From positions 33,584 to 97,583 of the forward strand of contig JADNYJ010000151.1 of assembly GCA_015501075.1 (NCBI GenBank): a DNA stretch of 64,000 nt, given 5' to 3'. Made by a program: the position numbers and the translations under genes. Each line of letters begins with the position of its first letter. The stretch's first letter is position 1. This stretch comes from Gymnopilus junonius (Eukaryota > Basidiomycota > Agaricomycetes > Agaricales > Galerinaceae). This document shows positions 11,575 to 24,164 of this stretch, piece after piece. Under the pieces are notes generated by a model, which saw only the letters and a program-made list of their open reading frames with translations, made no database searches and was not told where the DNA came from.

Positions 11575-12250
11575 TTAAATCCCACTAGCATACCCCTCCT
11601 TAACTGCCTGCTCAGCAACCGTAATCTCCACCTCAAAGTTCACTTTGGGCGCGTCCTCAAAATCTGGTATAAGGGTGGCAGTGATGGATTCGTCGCTGGA
11701 TGACTGATCCTGCAATTGCGAGGCAGCAGGAGAGTCCACTTCTTAGCTCCTTCCATGAGCAACGCGACGTTGTAGGGCCGAGTCCTGATTAGCTTTGATT
11801 CCATAGGTAGCACAGCATGTCCGTATGTAGACGGACGCGGTCCAGTGACGAACAAGCTTTCCTTGCCTCTCGCCATTGCCCGCAACCCTATACTGCGTGG
11901 CCTACTCGACGCGTCCCCGAGCCCAGCTTCCTAGGCTGGAGCCAGAATGGCCTACCCCAACGTGATTGGGCCAAAACGGCGCCGAATCCGAGGCCAGGGT
12001 ATATCAGGGCACTGTTACATTCGGCAATCCTATCAAGAAAAAATGCATCATCGTGCCACCAAGCATAGCGAAGAGGAAAGGCAAGCATACACGAACACAC
12101 GAACACCCTTTCCTCCCCATCAATTGCCATCTTCACGCTGTCAAACGGACTACCAGTAGCGATCAATGCTCGGCCCTTGGCCCATCTCACCAAATCCTCT
12201 GGCTTCGCCTGCACAAGCTTAACTGGGATTCGACAACGAATAATTGGCAT
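11575..12250 (-). pseudogene. C-terminal remnant of a malic enzyme, truncated and interrupted
   Basis: Reading the minus strand, 12230-11965 encodes hallmarks of the malic enzyme C-terminal domain: AKPEDLVRWAKGRALIATGS, then after a probable intron (acceptor TTGATAG) IAECNSALIYPGLGFGAV. At about 11735-11575 the usual end of the family resumes (LIPDFEDAPKVNFEV, then AVKEGYASGI and a stop). Between them lies sequence unlike malic enzyme that matches a repeat also found at about 56088-56218. The N-terminal two thirds (NAD-binding and catalytic part) are absent, replaced upstream by unrelated sequence. Clearly a broken copy; a functional malic enzyme should exist elsewhere in the genome. Confidence 0.75.
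11780..11955. repeat. Dispersed repeat inserted in the malic enzyme remnant
   Basis: About 150 bp here align with 56088-56218, with shared blocks such as CTCGACGCGT, CCAGCTTCC and CAGAATGGCCT in the same order; by eye about 75-80% identical over the best 90 bp. It coincides with the segment that breaks the malic enzyme homology. Borders are approximate, and the element type is unknown. Confidence 0.55.
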
Positions 12251-12322
12251 GGTACCGTCCGGCTGGAAGGTACACTTTCTGCACTGCCCGTGAATTTCCT
12301 AGAGCTAAACCTCAAGAAGTAT

Positions 12323-12835
12323 ATGCTCGCGAACACCAACAACGTTTCCCTTCTGGTTAGTCAGATGATCAAAGATGGAGTTTGGTTTGCTCCTCTTGAT
12401 TGCTTTGATAACAGGATCATCGAACTGCCCGAGCTTGACGAATCCATTTCCTTGAAGGCCAACGTTCTAGATGCAATTGCATTCCTCTCTGCCACATCCA
12501 GGGAGATCTCACTCGCCTGCACATTTAGGCTCCTGCCGGACAGGTCCGAAGTTCTGGTCACTGGGAACGGTGAAGCAGGTCGTATAACAACATCACGAAT
12601 CCAAGATATATGGAACACGATGTCAGCAATCGCGCAAAGGAGGGACAAAGCCAGTACTATATCTAGCTTTAAAAGGGAACTCTACTCCGCCAACTTTACC
12701 CGGTTCAGGCAAGACTTCGCAATGTATCTCTCGTGGCTCCAGGAATGGCATGAGGCATACAAAGAAAAACGATCCTCTGGCGTCTTCGAGGAAGGTAATA
12801 GGACGATCTGCACATACGAGAGTAAGAGGATGTGA
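12323..12835 (+). CDS. Hypothetical protein (possibly partial), about 170 aa
   Basis: A single open frame with balanced composition runs from well upstream of the ATG at 12323 to the stop at 12835. It contains segments such as MIKDGVWFAPLDCFDNRII and FRQDFAMYLSWLQEWHEAYK. The frame is open before the ATG back into the antisense of the malic enzyme remnant, so the true 5' end may be missing or spliced from elsewhere. A donor-like GTAATAG near the end could replace the last codons. I do not recognise the family. It abuts the truncation point of the malic enzyme remnant, so both may be products of the same rearrangement. Confidence 0.35.
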   Translation: MLANTNNVSLLVSQMIKDGVWFAPLDCFDNRIIELPELDESISLKANVLDAIAFLSATSREISLACTFRLLPDRSEVLVTGNGEAGRITTSRIQDIWNTMSAIAQRRDKASTISSFKRELYSANFTRFRQDFAMYLSWLQEWHEAYKEKRSSGVFEEGNRTICTYESKRM

Positions 12836-15216
12836 TATGACCTTAACGCGGTTCTAACTCTTTCTTCAAAGCAGCGATCATTGAGGCAACATTGAGGTCA
12901 ACATGTCGATGAACTGGAACGCAAACTCAGCATCCGAACTTCAAGCATGTTAAAACGTACTTACAATTGAAAATAGGAAGGAATGATGTGTAAGGAACAG
13001 TGTTCTACAGACCTTGACTTTCACAGATGGTTTACAAGTAGCATAAGGACGCGAGTAACGTTGACAGGGATACTTAATAGAATACGTTATTAGTAAATAA
13101 ATCAAAGGGACATACATGGAGAGAATACGAACCCAGTTAATGCTGGAAGCGTCCGCCCAGCGCAAGCGATGAATGCTGCAGTAGTCAATTGACGAGCGAG
13201 ATAGATGGTACGGTGTTCCTGAAGAGGACCTGGACAAACTGGACAAAGAAGTACGAGAGAACAAGCGGGAAGAAGTCAGAAAAAGAAGTCGGAAAAAGAC
13301 AAACCGTGGAAAAGATTACTTACATCAGACTGATTCTAAGAATAGATCATCGCAGTTGTCCATTTTCCGATCTTCCCCTCCCACCCGCATGAACCGCCCC
13401 CGCTCGAGCCATGCTGGACTTCTGACTTTGTTTATACTTACATGGTTTTCTGAAAGGCCTAGGTAATGTAGGCACACTATATCTACCATCATTCCTGCGA
13501 GCTGAACCCCAACTGTGCAGAGATCGGATTCAAACTCGACTTCAATAACTTCCCCGAAATACTGTCGCAGTACCAGTACCGTGATACTCAGCGGCATACA
13601 ACGCGCCTCCGCTGACCCAGTTACAATCCTTATTTCACTCAGGTCGTCTTCGACACAAAACAGCCGCAAATGTACTATAATATAGGAGATGTGGGTGACC
13701 TTGATACACCCTGAAAGGGTGAAAGGTATTTGAAGCTCTCTTCACTTTTTCTAAGCCTGATTGTTAACTCCCCAATATCCTTAGAACACCTGATAACAAC
13801 TGCATTACGGATTTGCAGATACGTACATAATCAGGATCAACCCACTAAGCCTCGCCTCTCTGCTGTTCCGCTACTTGTTCCACAATCTCGTCTCTGGAGT
13901 CCCTTGAACTTGAAGAGCCGCCGCGTACTGCTCATCTTAACCTAGACTTGTATCGACCACTTAACTCTTTAATTTCCGGCTAATGCTGCAACGCATGGTG
14001 CGTTACTCAAATTACATCCACATTGACCGAAGCCCGCCTGTATTTACCGATGTACAACTATGCCCTACCAAGAACATCTGGAGGTTACTCGCATCGATGG
14101 GGAATGGCCAAGTTTGTCCAATCTTCTCCTTCGTTCCGTTGTTGTTATGCTTATCTTACCAAACGATGAACATAGTTAGGTAGTGCTATGGATCTCTCAG
14201 CGGAATTGTTCAAACTCTGAAGTGAGCGTATTTAAAACTGCATTCTCCTCGTAAGTGTCACCCATTTGATCTCAAGCCTCAAATCTGACAAGACGACCGA
14301 GCTCGGTCCAGGACTTTGGGTCTTGGAATTCTAGAACCGACGCCTTACGGCGACCATGAGAGGATTAGCATCGGTCTGATAGAATTGTCAGTTGTTCGTG
14401 TCTTCACCTTTCCATTCCTCTGTGAGTTAACGACTCTTTAACTCATGGACAACCCACAGAAGTCTACATACCTTCGCAAACTTCCCGCAGAAAAAGTACT
14501 ATTTTTGTACGTATCAATACCCTGTCAATACCGCACCACTGGTTGAAACGCGCCTTTATTATAGCTTGATTTGCCCGAGGGCTCGCGTGTCCGCATAACG
14601 TAAATTAAGCTATTAGTGAGGCTCCTGAGAATGGACTGCGCTGTATTCTGTGATCTCCCTCCCATAAGTACTTCGATCTCCCTCCTGTCATGTCTGAAAA
14701 TTTGAACAGGCCTGATCACCTTCTAACTAGGATTTTGCTATTCTGCAATTGCTTCCTTCGAGGTTTGAACTTGAAATTGCGCAATCGATCCCGACCTCCG
14801 GACTTCAGCTTTGGCTGACAGTCAAAGGTACAACGTCCTGGTGCCTAGTCTTGGCTGCGGGTCGAGTCTAGTTGTTAGAGTGGGAACATCGGAAGAGAGC
14901 ATCGAATATAGATATAGAATCCTCGCATGGATGAACCCCTGGGTATACTCCGTGACGTGCGGACCGTTCATGCGATGCACTGTAGATGATTACTTGTGTT
15001 TCGCCTGCAGTTCGTCCTAGGTGATCATACGGTGTTTCTCTTCAGCCTTCAAGTTACCTCAGTATGGAAAGAAGAAAAATTGTAAAGTGTATTTGACTAT
15101 CTACCGCTATGAAATGCTTTCGGATCCCATTGTGTTTAAGCGATTCAACCTATACGCGCAAAAAAAAGATATAGCATTCCTCTTCTAAGTCAAGGGTCGA
15201 CCTTCGAATCGCCGTC
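12836..15216. other. Gene-poor stretch with one possible decayed gene
   Basis: On the minus strand, 13669-13470 is an open segment (for example AGMMVDIVCLHYLGLSENH) ending at a strong donor, GTAAGTATAAAC. Another segment near 13210-13130 (reading SIDYCSIHRLRWADASSINW) follows a good pyrimidine-rich acceptor. They may belong to one multi-exon gene, but I could not assemble a convincing start or end. The rest shows nothing. Confidence 0.3.
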
Positions 15217-15934
15217 TTACAATCCCAGAGTAGCGAGAGTGAGGGTTAGGGCGAGATTGATGAGCAGATTGGCGACGCTAACCAAACCTCGGTAAAAGGG
15301 TTAGTATCCTGTTTCTGATGACAAGGTAAAAAGAAGTTCTTACAGCTCAGATACCAAGGTGATAACGCCGCCAACGATGATCTCGAGTTGAACAAGGAGC
15401 TCGTTAATAATCGCGTCAATACCGATACCTTCGAAAATAGGGCCGAGAACTGGAATGGCATCAACTGCACTGCTGAGAACGGTGGTAATTTCCTAGTATA
15501 CGCAGCCACCGACATAAGTATCCCGAAGCATTGTACCATGAGATTGTTGAACTCACAGAGATGACGGGAGCGATAGCATTGGCAACATCAGAGCTACGCC
15601 AGTGACAGAACCAAGGCCACCGAGGGCAGAAGCGGCACCGGTAAGAGCGCTGACGAGATCGCCAACGAGAGGTACAATGTTTCCTGCGGTCGCTGTGTTG
15701 TTACCCAGGAGCCCGGCTTAAAAACATAAAAAATGGCTAAGTAAAATCAAACTAAATACTCCAGTCTGGGAAAGACGTACTGATTTCAGGGAGAATTCCC
15801 CCAACGATGCCTTGAAGGTCGCCGACAATGCCCAGGACATCGGTTACACCTGCACGTTTCTCGGCAACGGGGTTGGCATAGGCAGCGAGACCGCTAACAG
15901 CCAAGAAGGATACGAAGAATCGAGAGGCGAACAT
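15217..15934 (-). pseudogene. Small secreted hydrophobic protein with a 1-nt lesion
   Basis: Four exons: 15934-15781, 15716-15557, 15492-15344 and 15277-15217. Exon 1 encodes a signal peptide (MFASRFFVSFLAVSGLAAYA) and a KR pair. The rest is a run of Gly/Ala/Ile/Leu/Val-rich segments (DVLGIVGDLQGIVGGILPEI, VGDLVSALTGAASAL, then IIVGGVITLVSEL). Exon 2 is 160 nt where 161 would keep frame. The frame shifts by one near 15585: GVA is followed out of frame by SDVANAIAPVIS, which then joins exon 3 correctly. Corrected length would be about 174 aa. A different intron choice inside exon 2 could avoid the shift but would remove coding-like sequence. Function unknown; possibly surface-active or wall-associated. 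Confidence 0.55.
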
Positions 15935-16007
15935 GTTGATAGTGCAGAAGTACTCTTAAGATGTCGCTGTTTGTCGTTGGACACTGAAACAGTCGGAAAC
16001 TGGCTCA

Positions 16008-16016
16008 CCTTTTATA
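16008..16016 (-). promoter_or_regulatory. TATA box of the 15217-15934 gene
   Basis: The minus strand reads TATAAAAGG about 75 bp upstream of the ATG at 15934, a good match and spacing. Confidence 0.6.
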
Positions 16017-16019
16017 CGT

Positions 16020-19000
16020 TTTTCTATGGGGTAAGAATTCTTCATTTTGGGGTAAATCTGTAAGCATTGTTCTTAGAAAAACAAACAAGATGGCGTGCAA
16101 TCTCGTCACATTGAAGCTCTTTCGCGGTGCTTGAAGAGATGTACATGAGCATATGTTGCACGATGTCAGAAAAGCGTAGAGTGGCCTACCATATCTGGCA
16201 CGGAAATTGATCTCCGAGGTTTGCATCCTTTCCAGAACGCTGACATAGATTCGCATGTCATGTTAATTGCTGGCAGGGCTGAGAATCAAACGAGGGCCTC
16301 CATTTAATGATCGCGCTTTTTTGGGGTTTCTGATGTCAATTTGTATCGCAAAAGTAAAGGAACTGTTGAGGTTCCGTGTTAAGTTACTCATGATGCTATG
16401 AGCAGTGAACTATTCAAGTAGAATGAGGTTCATAATCGTGTGCAGCACTCTATTATTGCGTTCGAAGTTCACTTCTGTTTCGTCCCAAGATTACTTCGCC
16501 CTGGTGAGTATACGTAAGGATGTTACATCGTGTTGTATCTCGTACCGAAGCCGGCGCATCCGTTATAGGCTGTGTTTATTTTACACCACCGGCAGAACTC
16601 CAGACTTAAACATTTTCAATTTGTGTTTTGGCAGTCCCTGCCCTGGCACGCATCAAAATTTTAATCGATTGCTCGGATTCTGAAGAGCAAGACAGCATAG
16701 AGAACAAGGCCTTAACATAGACGATGAGAAATCTGTCGGTCCTGTCTTGATTTATCCTTCCATTCCATCTTGATTTTCTCAAGGCAGTGCCGACAATTAA
16801 TACATATCTGACTTCTAAGATACACGGTGCATATTTTTGGGCTCATTGTGCATGTCTGGAATTTGCCAAGATCAAGGAAAATACCTTTTGATCGACTTTC
16901 TCAGCAGCGAGACCCCTGATTTGGATGATCTATTTTAAAAGTCCTGCATCTAATTTTAGCGATTTTCCGAAACCATCAACTCGAGTCCACAGTCCTGTCT
17001 ATCAAGCAGACGGAGTATGGGTAAGTTATGGTATTCATCCGGCTTAACACTTGAAATGAAATTCACACGGTGAATTGACTCAAGCTGCCCAAAGTCCGTT
17101 TCTATCACAGAGCGCATCAGCCTTAGTGATTCCAGTGTTACGCCTCTTAGTCTTGTCATATCCTCAAACTATGGCGGCGACTTTCCTTCATCTCATTTGC
17201 TACTCCAATAATCTGTAGTTTAGGGTGAGAAGAGGCACAATTCGATTCATCCAACTCGCTTAGCCCGGTTCCATCACTTGCCTATTTTGTTTTCCCATTA
17301 AGGCATTCAACAAGACTTTAGCTAGCTGAGAAGATAGAAAAGAGAAAGATAGTTAGTTAGAATATAACTTACTTCTTATTCGTTGTCAATAGTGAAGACA
17401 TAAATGCGGTTTGGAAAAATCTCACAACAACGTTTTGAATGGGGAAATCCGTGGTCCTGCCAAATTCAAGTTCCATTGTTCGACTTCTCCCATATTTTTA
17501 TTGAGGTCAACTGGTTAAGATTATTACAATTAGCATGTAAAAAGAATGTCACCCGCTAAGGAAACAGAAGTTTATCCATCCCTCACTCCGTTTAAGTCCC
17601 TATGTTTGGGCAGAACGAAGTCAGCCGGCCTGACAGCTCCAGCCGGCCCCGGCACAACGCTCATCCAACCAAAGAATTTTCGATTTTGGCATCAATAGCA
17701 ATTTTCGGGTTAAGCGAGGAATCGAAAAGTTCCTTTGCTTCGTCTGTAACATCCGGATTCCGCATGACAGAACTTTAACACGTTTCGAAAATGCCGTTCC
17801 CTCGTATCCTTTAAGCATATGATGCATATATGTGAGAGAAAGTCGCATTTGTTCCGGATCACGATTGATGTAAGACACAGCTTATTCACTGAGTTCATGC
17901 AACAAGTCCGAACCCTCGGAGGGAGGTTACGAAGAAAGGTACCTTCGTGGTCATTTCACATCTTCCTAAGCCACCTGAAAGTATGAATCTTAATTTAGCA
18001 GACGAATCTGCACACATCAGTAGATATTCACATAGCCAATCGCAACTTAAATCAATGGCAGACAGACAGAAGCAAGTCTACTAACTCAGGAAGGTACCGC
18101 GCATGAGTAACCTACCACATGACCTCTTGTAAGACGTTGGTCGGATACTTCAAGCCATTAATAACCTGACAGGTTTACATATGTTCGGAAAAACATATGA
18201 CAGGAATCGTGCGAGGCCTGCAGGAAAAGAGACTGCCAATTGGATTTTGTAAGGGCCTTGAGAAAGAATGTTCCCATCCGTGCTGACCTTCGGGACAGCT
18301 TGTTGTGACTTCATGTGTTGATATATAATTGGCCAATGGAGGTTCATGGGAGAATGCCTCGCGCCGCCCTCCGCACGTCGCTTGGGTCCGCACTACACCC
18401 ACCTCACAGCGCAACCCAATTTCTTTTGAAAGCACTGACGTACTTAGCATTGAATCTGACGTCATGGGGGCGATGGCGTTCTCGAGCGCTCGCGACTCCC
18501 GGATCAATCCGATATATGATCCGTTCATCCGCTAGGCGCCCGCCGGATTCGCATGTGCGATGTCAAGGTGGAGATGAAATTTCCCACACCTTCGAGGTGC
18601 TTAACATAGGTGACTTCCGTTATACAGGCAACAGACGAAAACAGAAAACTGGAGCGCGGCGCGCAAGCCGGAAATAGCACAGAGTATTGGCGTCAACAAC
18701 ACCTCTCGTCACAAGTTGGAGTAAGTCTGCAAACATAAGCTGAGAGTATATTTGTTCATAGTCAATCCACCCAGGAGATTGGGGTTGGCGATCCAGGAAA
18801 ATTGAAAGTAACACCTCTTTTCCTCAGAAATTTCTCACGAGGAAATCAGGGACCCTAAATAGCATCCCGAATTGAAATTGTATAAGAAAGTTGATTTATA
18901 ACTATCGCAGATGGCAGAAGCACATGAAAATTTTGCCTTTCCGGCGGGAGACCAGGGGGGCCAATTTATGAAGATAAGGACATTGTTCGACTCAGAAGTA

Positions 19001-21461
19001 GCCATGGTTGACAGCTTCGACGAAATTTGACGGAACATTGAACAGTGATCCAGTGCACCAAGTTAACTTGGAGGAGAGAATCCAGATCTGAAGGCCTGAA
19101 GCTTAAGGAGTGAAAAGTGAAGATGGTGGCTTAGGTATCTCGAGCAAGTTTCCAGAAGTGAGCTGCATAATCTAGGCGCAAGCGATGTCGATGAAAGGTG
19201 AAAGAACCTGTCATTGAAGTGAGATTTCTGCTTCAGAGCCGTTTCGGGCCCAAACGGACTCCGAGAAAGGGCGTGGAAATATAATTGGTCACGAGAGATT
19301 CATTTCTCTTGTCACTGTCACCCAGTGACACGCCGCTTTCGGGCCCTCTCCATTGTCGTCCGAGGTCGACCAATTCATATCTGTCGATTTACTCGCCAAT
19401 CTTCTCCAAGAATAATGGATATTATGGTCGGCTCTGTCGATTTGTTTTCTGCTTCATAGTTCCCAGCCACCAATAAACGGATATATGACTATTTATTTCG
19501 AGTTTCGGCTTCGAATTGTCTGACCAAATTTCGCTCATGCCTCCCGCGATCGTTGAGAAGGTACGACTCATGATTTTTATGTCCTATCTGCCCCTTTAAG
19601 TTTCATCATGTTGTCTAGGATACCTTTTTTCCAAGCAGTTATCCCAATTGATGGTACAGCAAGGTTGAATTGCTCGATCTCTCTGCCCTTTTCCCTGCAT
19701 GCTCTTCTAGATGAATGCGAACATTTCCGGTTCGGAGGTCGTGATCTGTGGTATTCCTCTAAAAGTCGGCGGGTCGCGTCCCATCATCCTTATCGCAGAC
19801 CTCTCTATATTTCGACTACCATCATACGGAAACTATAAACGACGTCAAGGCCCATTTATACGACCGCTATGGTCCCTAAAAATTTTCTAACAAGTCGCAT
19901 ACAGAAGTAGTCTGCATACCGGGGTTGGTTCGTGATATATCCACAATCTGTCACTTTTCTCATGTCTTCTCTATAGAATTTCTTTTCTACCCGCCAACTT
20001 GAAACATGCGCTTCTTGCCCGTGCTTGCTGGATCAGATTCCTGCATAATTATGGGCCGTGTGCCGCGATCATGAAGGGCGCAGACTGCCATCAGAAGAAC
20101 TATTCGACGCAGGCCCTATGCAGAGTGAATGATCTATTCTCACTTTCGGTGGCTTGCATTATTGTTTTCTCTCGTTTAAATGAGGATGGAGTAAATTTGA
20201 GCCTGTTTCCTGTTAATCCTCCAAGGATTTCTAGATTCATTCCGGGTCGATCTCTTGTCCAGGACATATCACTATGTCCTTCGCCTTTGGATGACGAATC
20301 TAGAAGAAGTCCGGCGATATGAGTACAAAGCAGCCTGAAAATACGGTCATTCAAGTTGAAAAACTTCCTCGAAATCCAAATTGCAGGTCTTATCCGTATT
20401 GTTGTAATTCCGAGTCCCGATCTCTCATTATATTTTATTTACGCTGATTGGTAGCCACAATCTGATCAACTCTTGGGAATCGGCGTCAACCCTTTGATCA
20501 CATTGATGGTATGGTAACAAAGCAAGTAAGTCGATCAACCTCAGGATGTCTTCCGCTCTTTATTTGAACCTTTTAGGGCGCGAAACTTCTGTGCAGTTAA
20601 GTATTTGCTTTATGACATGTTGCATCATGTGGCGATCTAGCCCAGGACACCTTTTTATTGAAGTTGACCGATTTTTAGATGGCGCTAAATCGTCATCTAA
20701 TTGAAGTAGCGGTTGATTTCGTGCTTGCAATTGGTTGACCGTAAACCATTTGAACTGAAAGTCCTATTGAATGACCCTTTCCCTTTCCAGATCACTTTCA
20801 TGTTTTTGTCCGTTCTCGGTGCGTCTTCATGACTTCTCGAATTGGGAACAGAATCCTGACGACTTAGAAGCAAGGTGTCGGGAGTTCGGCACTCCCGACG
20901 AGCGTCTGCTTGATAACAAATATAGAATTTCTTCCAGACGTTTGCGTCACGAGGCAGAATGCACACAAAGCGAGGCGCTTGGAACTAAACAACATATCTT
21001 CCCGCGACTATGTCTCCGGTCGGCTGTGCCTGATGACAGAGTAGCCTCGTAATTCAGATTCTCAGGATGTCATTACCTCCCCCCTTTAGTGCGCCCAGAG
21101 GATATGGAATTTCAGCAACAGCAACCAGCGAAGGAACGTATTGTTTCCAGTGCACTTAGTCTTTTAGCAAGAATTTTCAAGACGATGGGATAATTGACAA
21201 TCGTCCGTCGCACCGTGAGCGTATTCTTTGCATGCCATCTCATCTTTCTTTCTCGTCAAGACTAGGGACAAAGCTGTACGCACCAGTGCACGTCAGTTTA
21301 AATAAATTTTGATCTAACCGAAGGGGATTAATTGAGTTACGACTGCACTGCCCATGACAAGTCCATGCAATTTTGGGCCTAAAATTCTGTTATTCTTTGA
21401 GTAGGATTTAAATCCTTCTTTGTGGGCCTCGTGAGCCTTCTCACTTCACCTAGTTTCCTCC
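16020..21461. other. 5.4-kb stretch without a supportable gene
   Basis: Many short open frames overlap on both strands, but none has coherent composition or exon partners. A short possible first exon at 19537 (MPPAIVEK followed by GTACGA) is closed soon after the next acceptor. A fragment at 17159-16956 on the minus strand resembles the tail of an F-box/LRR protein but is isolated. The area may hold decayed genes or lineage-specific sequence. The last 100 bp are the promoter of the caspase-domain gene. Confidence 0.4.
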
Positions 21462-23836
21462 ATGTCCTCTCCACAGAACTGGAATGGTACCAATTTTTCG
21501 CCTTCCTCAAGCCACCTCAGAATACCAAATGGATCACAGCCAGATGCATCCAGTTTTATACGCCACCCTCAGAACGGGTAGGTCCCGAAGCGTGAACAAT
21601 GCGTATGCGTTCTTACTCACACGCTGTCTGACACCAGTGTCGTCGCAACGCCTGCCTTCAGGCTCGTCTCCTTCATCTTCATTCCTCTTGCAGTGCGATA
21701 ACTGCCAGTTTCTAGACCTCTGCGACGCCTGTTCGCTCTTATCATTGGAATAAACACCTACAAATGTCCAAGCTTCCGAGCTCTACGTGGTGCTGAACCA
21801 GATGCCCTGGCATTCAAAGACTACTTTGAGAGATGGCTCGGAGTTCCCACAGACCATATAGCCCTCCTACTAGGACGAGAGGCCACCAGATTAAACGTCA
21901 TTCAAGGATTTAAAAGGCTCGCAAAGGACCATCGCATCCAGCCAGGCGACCCCATTGTCATATTCTTTGCCGGTCATGGCGGCGAAGTCCTTCCTCGAAA
22001 CGGCTGGGAAGCTGGTGGTAAAGGGAGCAAGATCCAAATGCTTGTCCCCTACGACTGCTCATCCGAGGCTGGGCAAGGGGTTCCGGCTATTCCGGACCAT
22101 ACCATTGGAGCCCTGATAGGTCAGATTTCACGGGAGAAAGGGGACAACATAGCGAGTCTTTCATTCATTCGGTGGCTGGATTCCAGCATGCTTACATACT
22201 ATGCATTTATCAGACAGTCATCGTCGATTGTTGCCATTCGGCCTCGGCGACGCGAGCCTTTCCTAGTAGTGACTTCGCCGTTCGTTCCGTGATCCTGGAA
22301 CCAGCAATGTACAATCACGACATCGACGAGAGCATTTTTGGTTCCACGACCAGGGCCGTACGACCTACACCTCAGTATCAACATGGAGGCTCCAAATCCC
22401 ATATGTTGCTAGCCGCGTGTGGTTCTTCTGAAAAGGCTGTAGAATCAGATGGCCATGGCAACTTTTCTGCTGCCCTTCTCAAGCTTCTCCAGACGACTCC
22501 GCCAGATCAGTTGAGACACCGCGATGTTTTGGATTTTATGGAAAAAATTCCTGGGTAGGTTCTATCTCTGACATCATTTAAATACAACGACTCAACAGTT
22601 TTACAGCCAGAATCCACAATGCGAAGGAGACCATCCAGATAGACTTCTTTTCAGCATGGCTGAACTTGCAAAGCCGACAGCCTATTCAATTCGGCCCGCT
22701 AGTACGTTCAACTTTTCCTCGATCCCCCAGTTCATTCTCGATGCCGGGTCAGCGCACGGCATTACCCCTGGATCGCAGTTTTCAATTTATGGAGAGAAGG
22801 TCAAGCTCATGGCATCCGCTGTAAATGCTTTCAACTCGGTTTTAGAACCTCTCTCGCAATACAGCCCACATCTAACAACTAGTCAACCCACCACGGCCGT
22901 ACTGACCCAATTTGGACCTGGAGAACACATGCGTTTGTTCATCCCTGCTGAAGATCCGTTCCAAGGGCTTTTCAGACATGTCTGCAACAGCCTTAGAGAC
23001 GGTGGAGAGCTAGGCTTGAATAATATTATACTAGTTCCAAATCCGAGCATTGCTCATCTGGGTGCGCGCATGGATCCCTCCGGTCGAAATGTTGTGTTCA
23101 ACATACTCGACGAGAGAGCAACTCGCTACGGCTTTAGTCACCCATTTGACCCCGTTTTGGCTGAGGTTGATTCTGTGGCTCGCGTGCTTTCCTGCGCAAG
23201 GCACTTTTTCAGGACACTGCATCGCTCGTCGAACCCGACTGGTGAAGGAAGTCAAGTTCACATAGAATTTTACCAGCTCCAAGAAACTTCCAGGTATTCC
23301 GAAAATGGAGAAATAATGTTAATACCCACTGGTCCCAATCTATGCCAACACAATGGCATTGACTTCACTACAACTACAGCACGCACCCCGTATGGATTCA
23401 AGATCATCAATAATAGCCCCCATAGATTTTACGCATACCTATTTTATTTCGATTTTGGCGACCTGAGCATTAGTGAGTACTTTTCTTTGAGCGTAAATGA
23501 TTTAATACTATTTTCGATTATGCAGCACCTTTCTATCAAACTCCAGCGGCCCCGCAAAAGTACCAAGCAGACTTTTCGTTGAGAAAGAAGGGCGGCAGTC
23601 TCACAATAGGCTATGGGTCTGGCGGTGTCACGCCATTCTCATTCGTCCTGCGTGAGGGTCATGATGTGGACGTTGGCTTTCTGAAGCTGTTCGTTTCGAC
23701 CAAACCCATTGATCTCAATTTCATCCCTCAAGGTTCACCATTTTCCAATTCAAGCAAAGCTCTGCAGACTTGGGAAGGAAGGAAAGGAGATTTATGGGAT
23801 GACCTCCTTGTTCCTTTCATTCTGCGCCGTGGTTGA
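21462..23836 (+). CDS. Caspase-domain (peptidase C14 / metacaspase-like) protein, 689 aa
   Basis: Five exons: 21462-21577, 21716-22151, 22214-22554, 22607-23472 and 23526-23836; phases match. A Ser/Pro/Asn-rich 40-residue leader is followed by a p20-like caspase domain: strand LFALIIGINTY, catalytic His in VIFFAGHGGE and catalytic Cys in VIVDCCHSAS. Caspase-fold hydrolases are cytosolic cysteine peptidases; this one keeps both dyad residues. The C-terminal 350 residues contain a segment ILDAGSAHGITPGSQFSIYG and beta-rich sequence that I cannot assign. This layout is common in expanded basidiomycete caspase families. Intron 2 (22152-22213) uses a GC donor. Exon 1 is less certain: an alternative ATG at 21484 also splices into the caspase frame. 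Confidence 0.85.
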
Positions 23837-24164
23837 AGTTGTCTACGTCGTCAATGGCCATCTGAGGATATGGGTATATGGATTATCAATCTAAAGCATG
23901 TTGAAGTTGAGTTGTCTTCGATGCTCCGAGTTCGGCCCAAGAAGGATCGAAGGTGCCTGTCCTTGTGAGTCCGCATGTCGCGTCAGATGGAGAGATCACT
24001 TGGAAGGGTGCTGTCGTGTCGTGCATGGTGCACGCATGCAGTCAAGCGATCAGGGGAGGTGCTATTCCGTTACACATTACAATGCAACCACCGATTTATA
24101 CCGCATCGAACCCACAGTTTGTATGAAAAATAGCTGAACACTGTTGAAATATATACGTTTTCCT
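23837..24164. other. Convergent intergenic region
   Basis: This 328-bp stretch lies between two convergent genes and presumably holds both 3' ends. Nothing else was seen. Confidence 0.5.

Noticed and set aside
11888..12159. Plus-strand frame overlapping the malic enzyme remnant
   Set aside because: The minus strand here encodes clear malic enzyme sequence, so the plus-strand reading is a shadow.
16020..21461. Search for tRNA, rRNA or a hidden gene in the long empty stretch
   Set aside because: No cloverleaf-like A/B box pair or coherent exon chain could be recognised by eye; a covariance-model search would be needed to exclude small RNA genes.
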